The notes under the pieces were generated by a model. It was given only the letters and a program-made list of their open reading frames with translations, ran no database searches and was not told the origin of the DNA. A stretch of DNA of 5,084 bases from CAZIVO01 sp964542765 (GTDB taxonomy: Bacteria > Planctomycetota > UBA1135 > UBA2386), in the NCBI GenBank assembly GCA_964542765.1, contig CAZIVO010000165.1, forward strand, positions 1-5,084, given 5' to 3'. This document shows positions 5,075-5,084 of the stretch, in pieces. The translations under genes were made by a program, and so were the position numbers. The stretch's first letter is position 1, and each line of letters opens with the position of its first letter.

Positions 5075-5084
5075 TTGCAAGGGG
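5072..5084 (+). other. In-frame continuation of the SDR after the TAG
   Basis: Reading on in the same frame after TAG gives TTG CAA GGG G, that is Leu-Gln-Gly and one base. Classical SDRs here commonly read Pro-Glu-Glu-Leu-x-Gly-Ala before the last helix and strand. The TAG therefore sits at the second Glu, one base change from GAG, and the coding continues unbroken to the end of the window. The remaining C-terminus, about 30 residues, lies outside. Confidence 0.6.

Noticed and set aside
1..5084. tRNA, rRNA, CRISPR arrays, insertion-sequence ends, attachment sites
   Set aside because: Reading both strands I found no cloverleaf with conserved T-arm, no spaced direct repeats, no transposase or integrase coding and no terminal inverted repeats.

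Overview
The window is an ordinary-looking bacterial chromosome segment of moderately high GC, tightly packed with five protein genes and no RNA genes, insertion sequences or CRISPR arrays that I can see. A SurA/PrsA-type foldase with a signal peptide suggests an organism with an envelope export pathway, probably a diderm. The UxaC-like family seen here is one I associate with Planctomycetes-like and related environmental bacteria, but the phylum cannot be fixed from this stretch. The plus-strand genes lack strong Shine-Dalgarno sequences.

Left part, plus strand: the 3' end of a tetratricopeptide-repeat protein gene (1-567, 5' end outside the window), then an acyl-CoA dehydrogenase gene (664-1839) followed by a clean 8-bp hairpin, then a gene for a secreted parvulin-type peptidyl-prolyl isomerase (1994-3052). 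These three show no obvious shared pathway. Inside the isomerase gene lies the most striking DNA-level structure of the window: a 34-bp near-perfect palindrome (2761-2794) with no spacer and 16 of 17 pairs complementary. It falls exactly on the conserved Asp...Gly-Gly loop of the rotamase domain.

Right part: a minus-strand UxaC-like (glucuronate isomerase family) amidohydrolase gene (3121-4383) converges on the isomerase gene. It is divergent from a plus-strand short-chain dehydrogenase/reductase gene (from 4400) whose C-terminal half resembles SDR-type D-mannonate/fructuronate oxidoreductases. The two start codons are only 16 bp apart, so promoters must lie inside the opposing coding regions. 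A uronate isomerase and a fructuronate-type reductase would form two consecutive steps (uronate to keto-uronate to aldonate), so this pair is a plausible small sugar-acid module. The substrate is not shown by the sequence.

The SDR reading frame is interrupted at 5072 by an in-frame TAG exactly where the family normally has a second Glu (Pro-Glu-Glu-Leu). The same frame then continues with family-like Leu-Gln-Gly to the window edge. This is a nonsense mutation, a sequencing error or, much less likely, a recoded stop. I see no complete novel defence or mobile system. The points worth following are the palindrome, the amber codon and the divergent UxaC-like/SDR pair.
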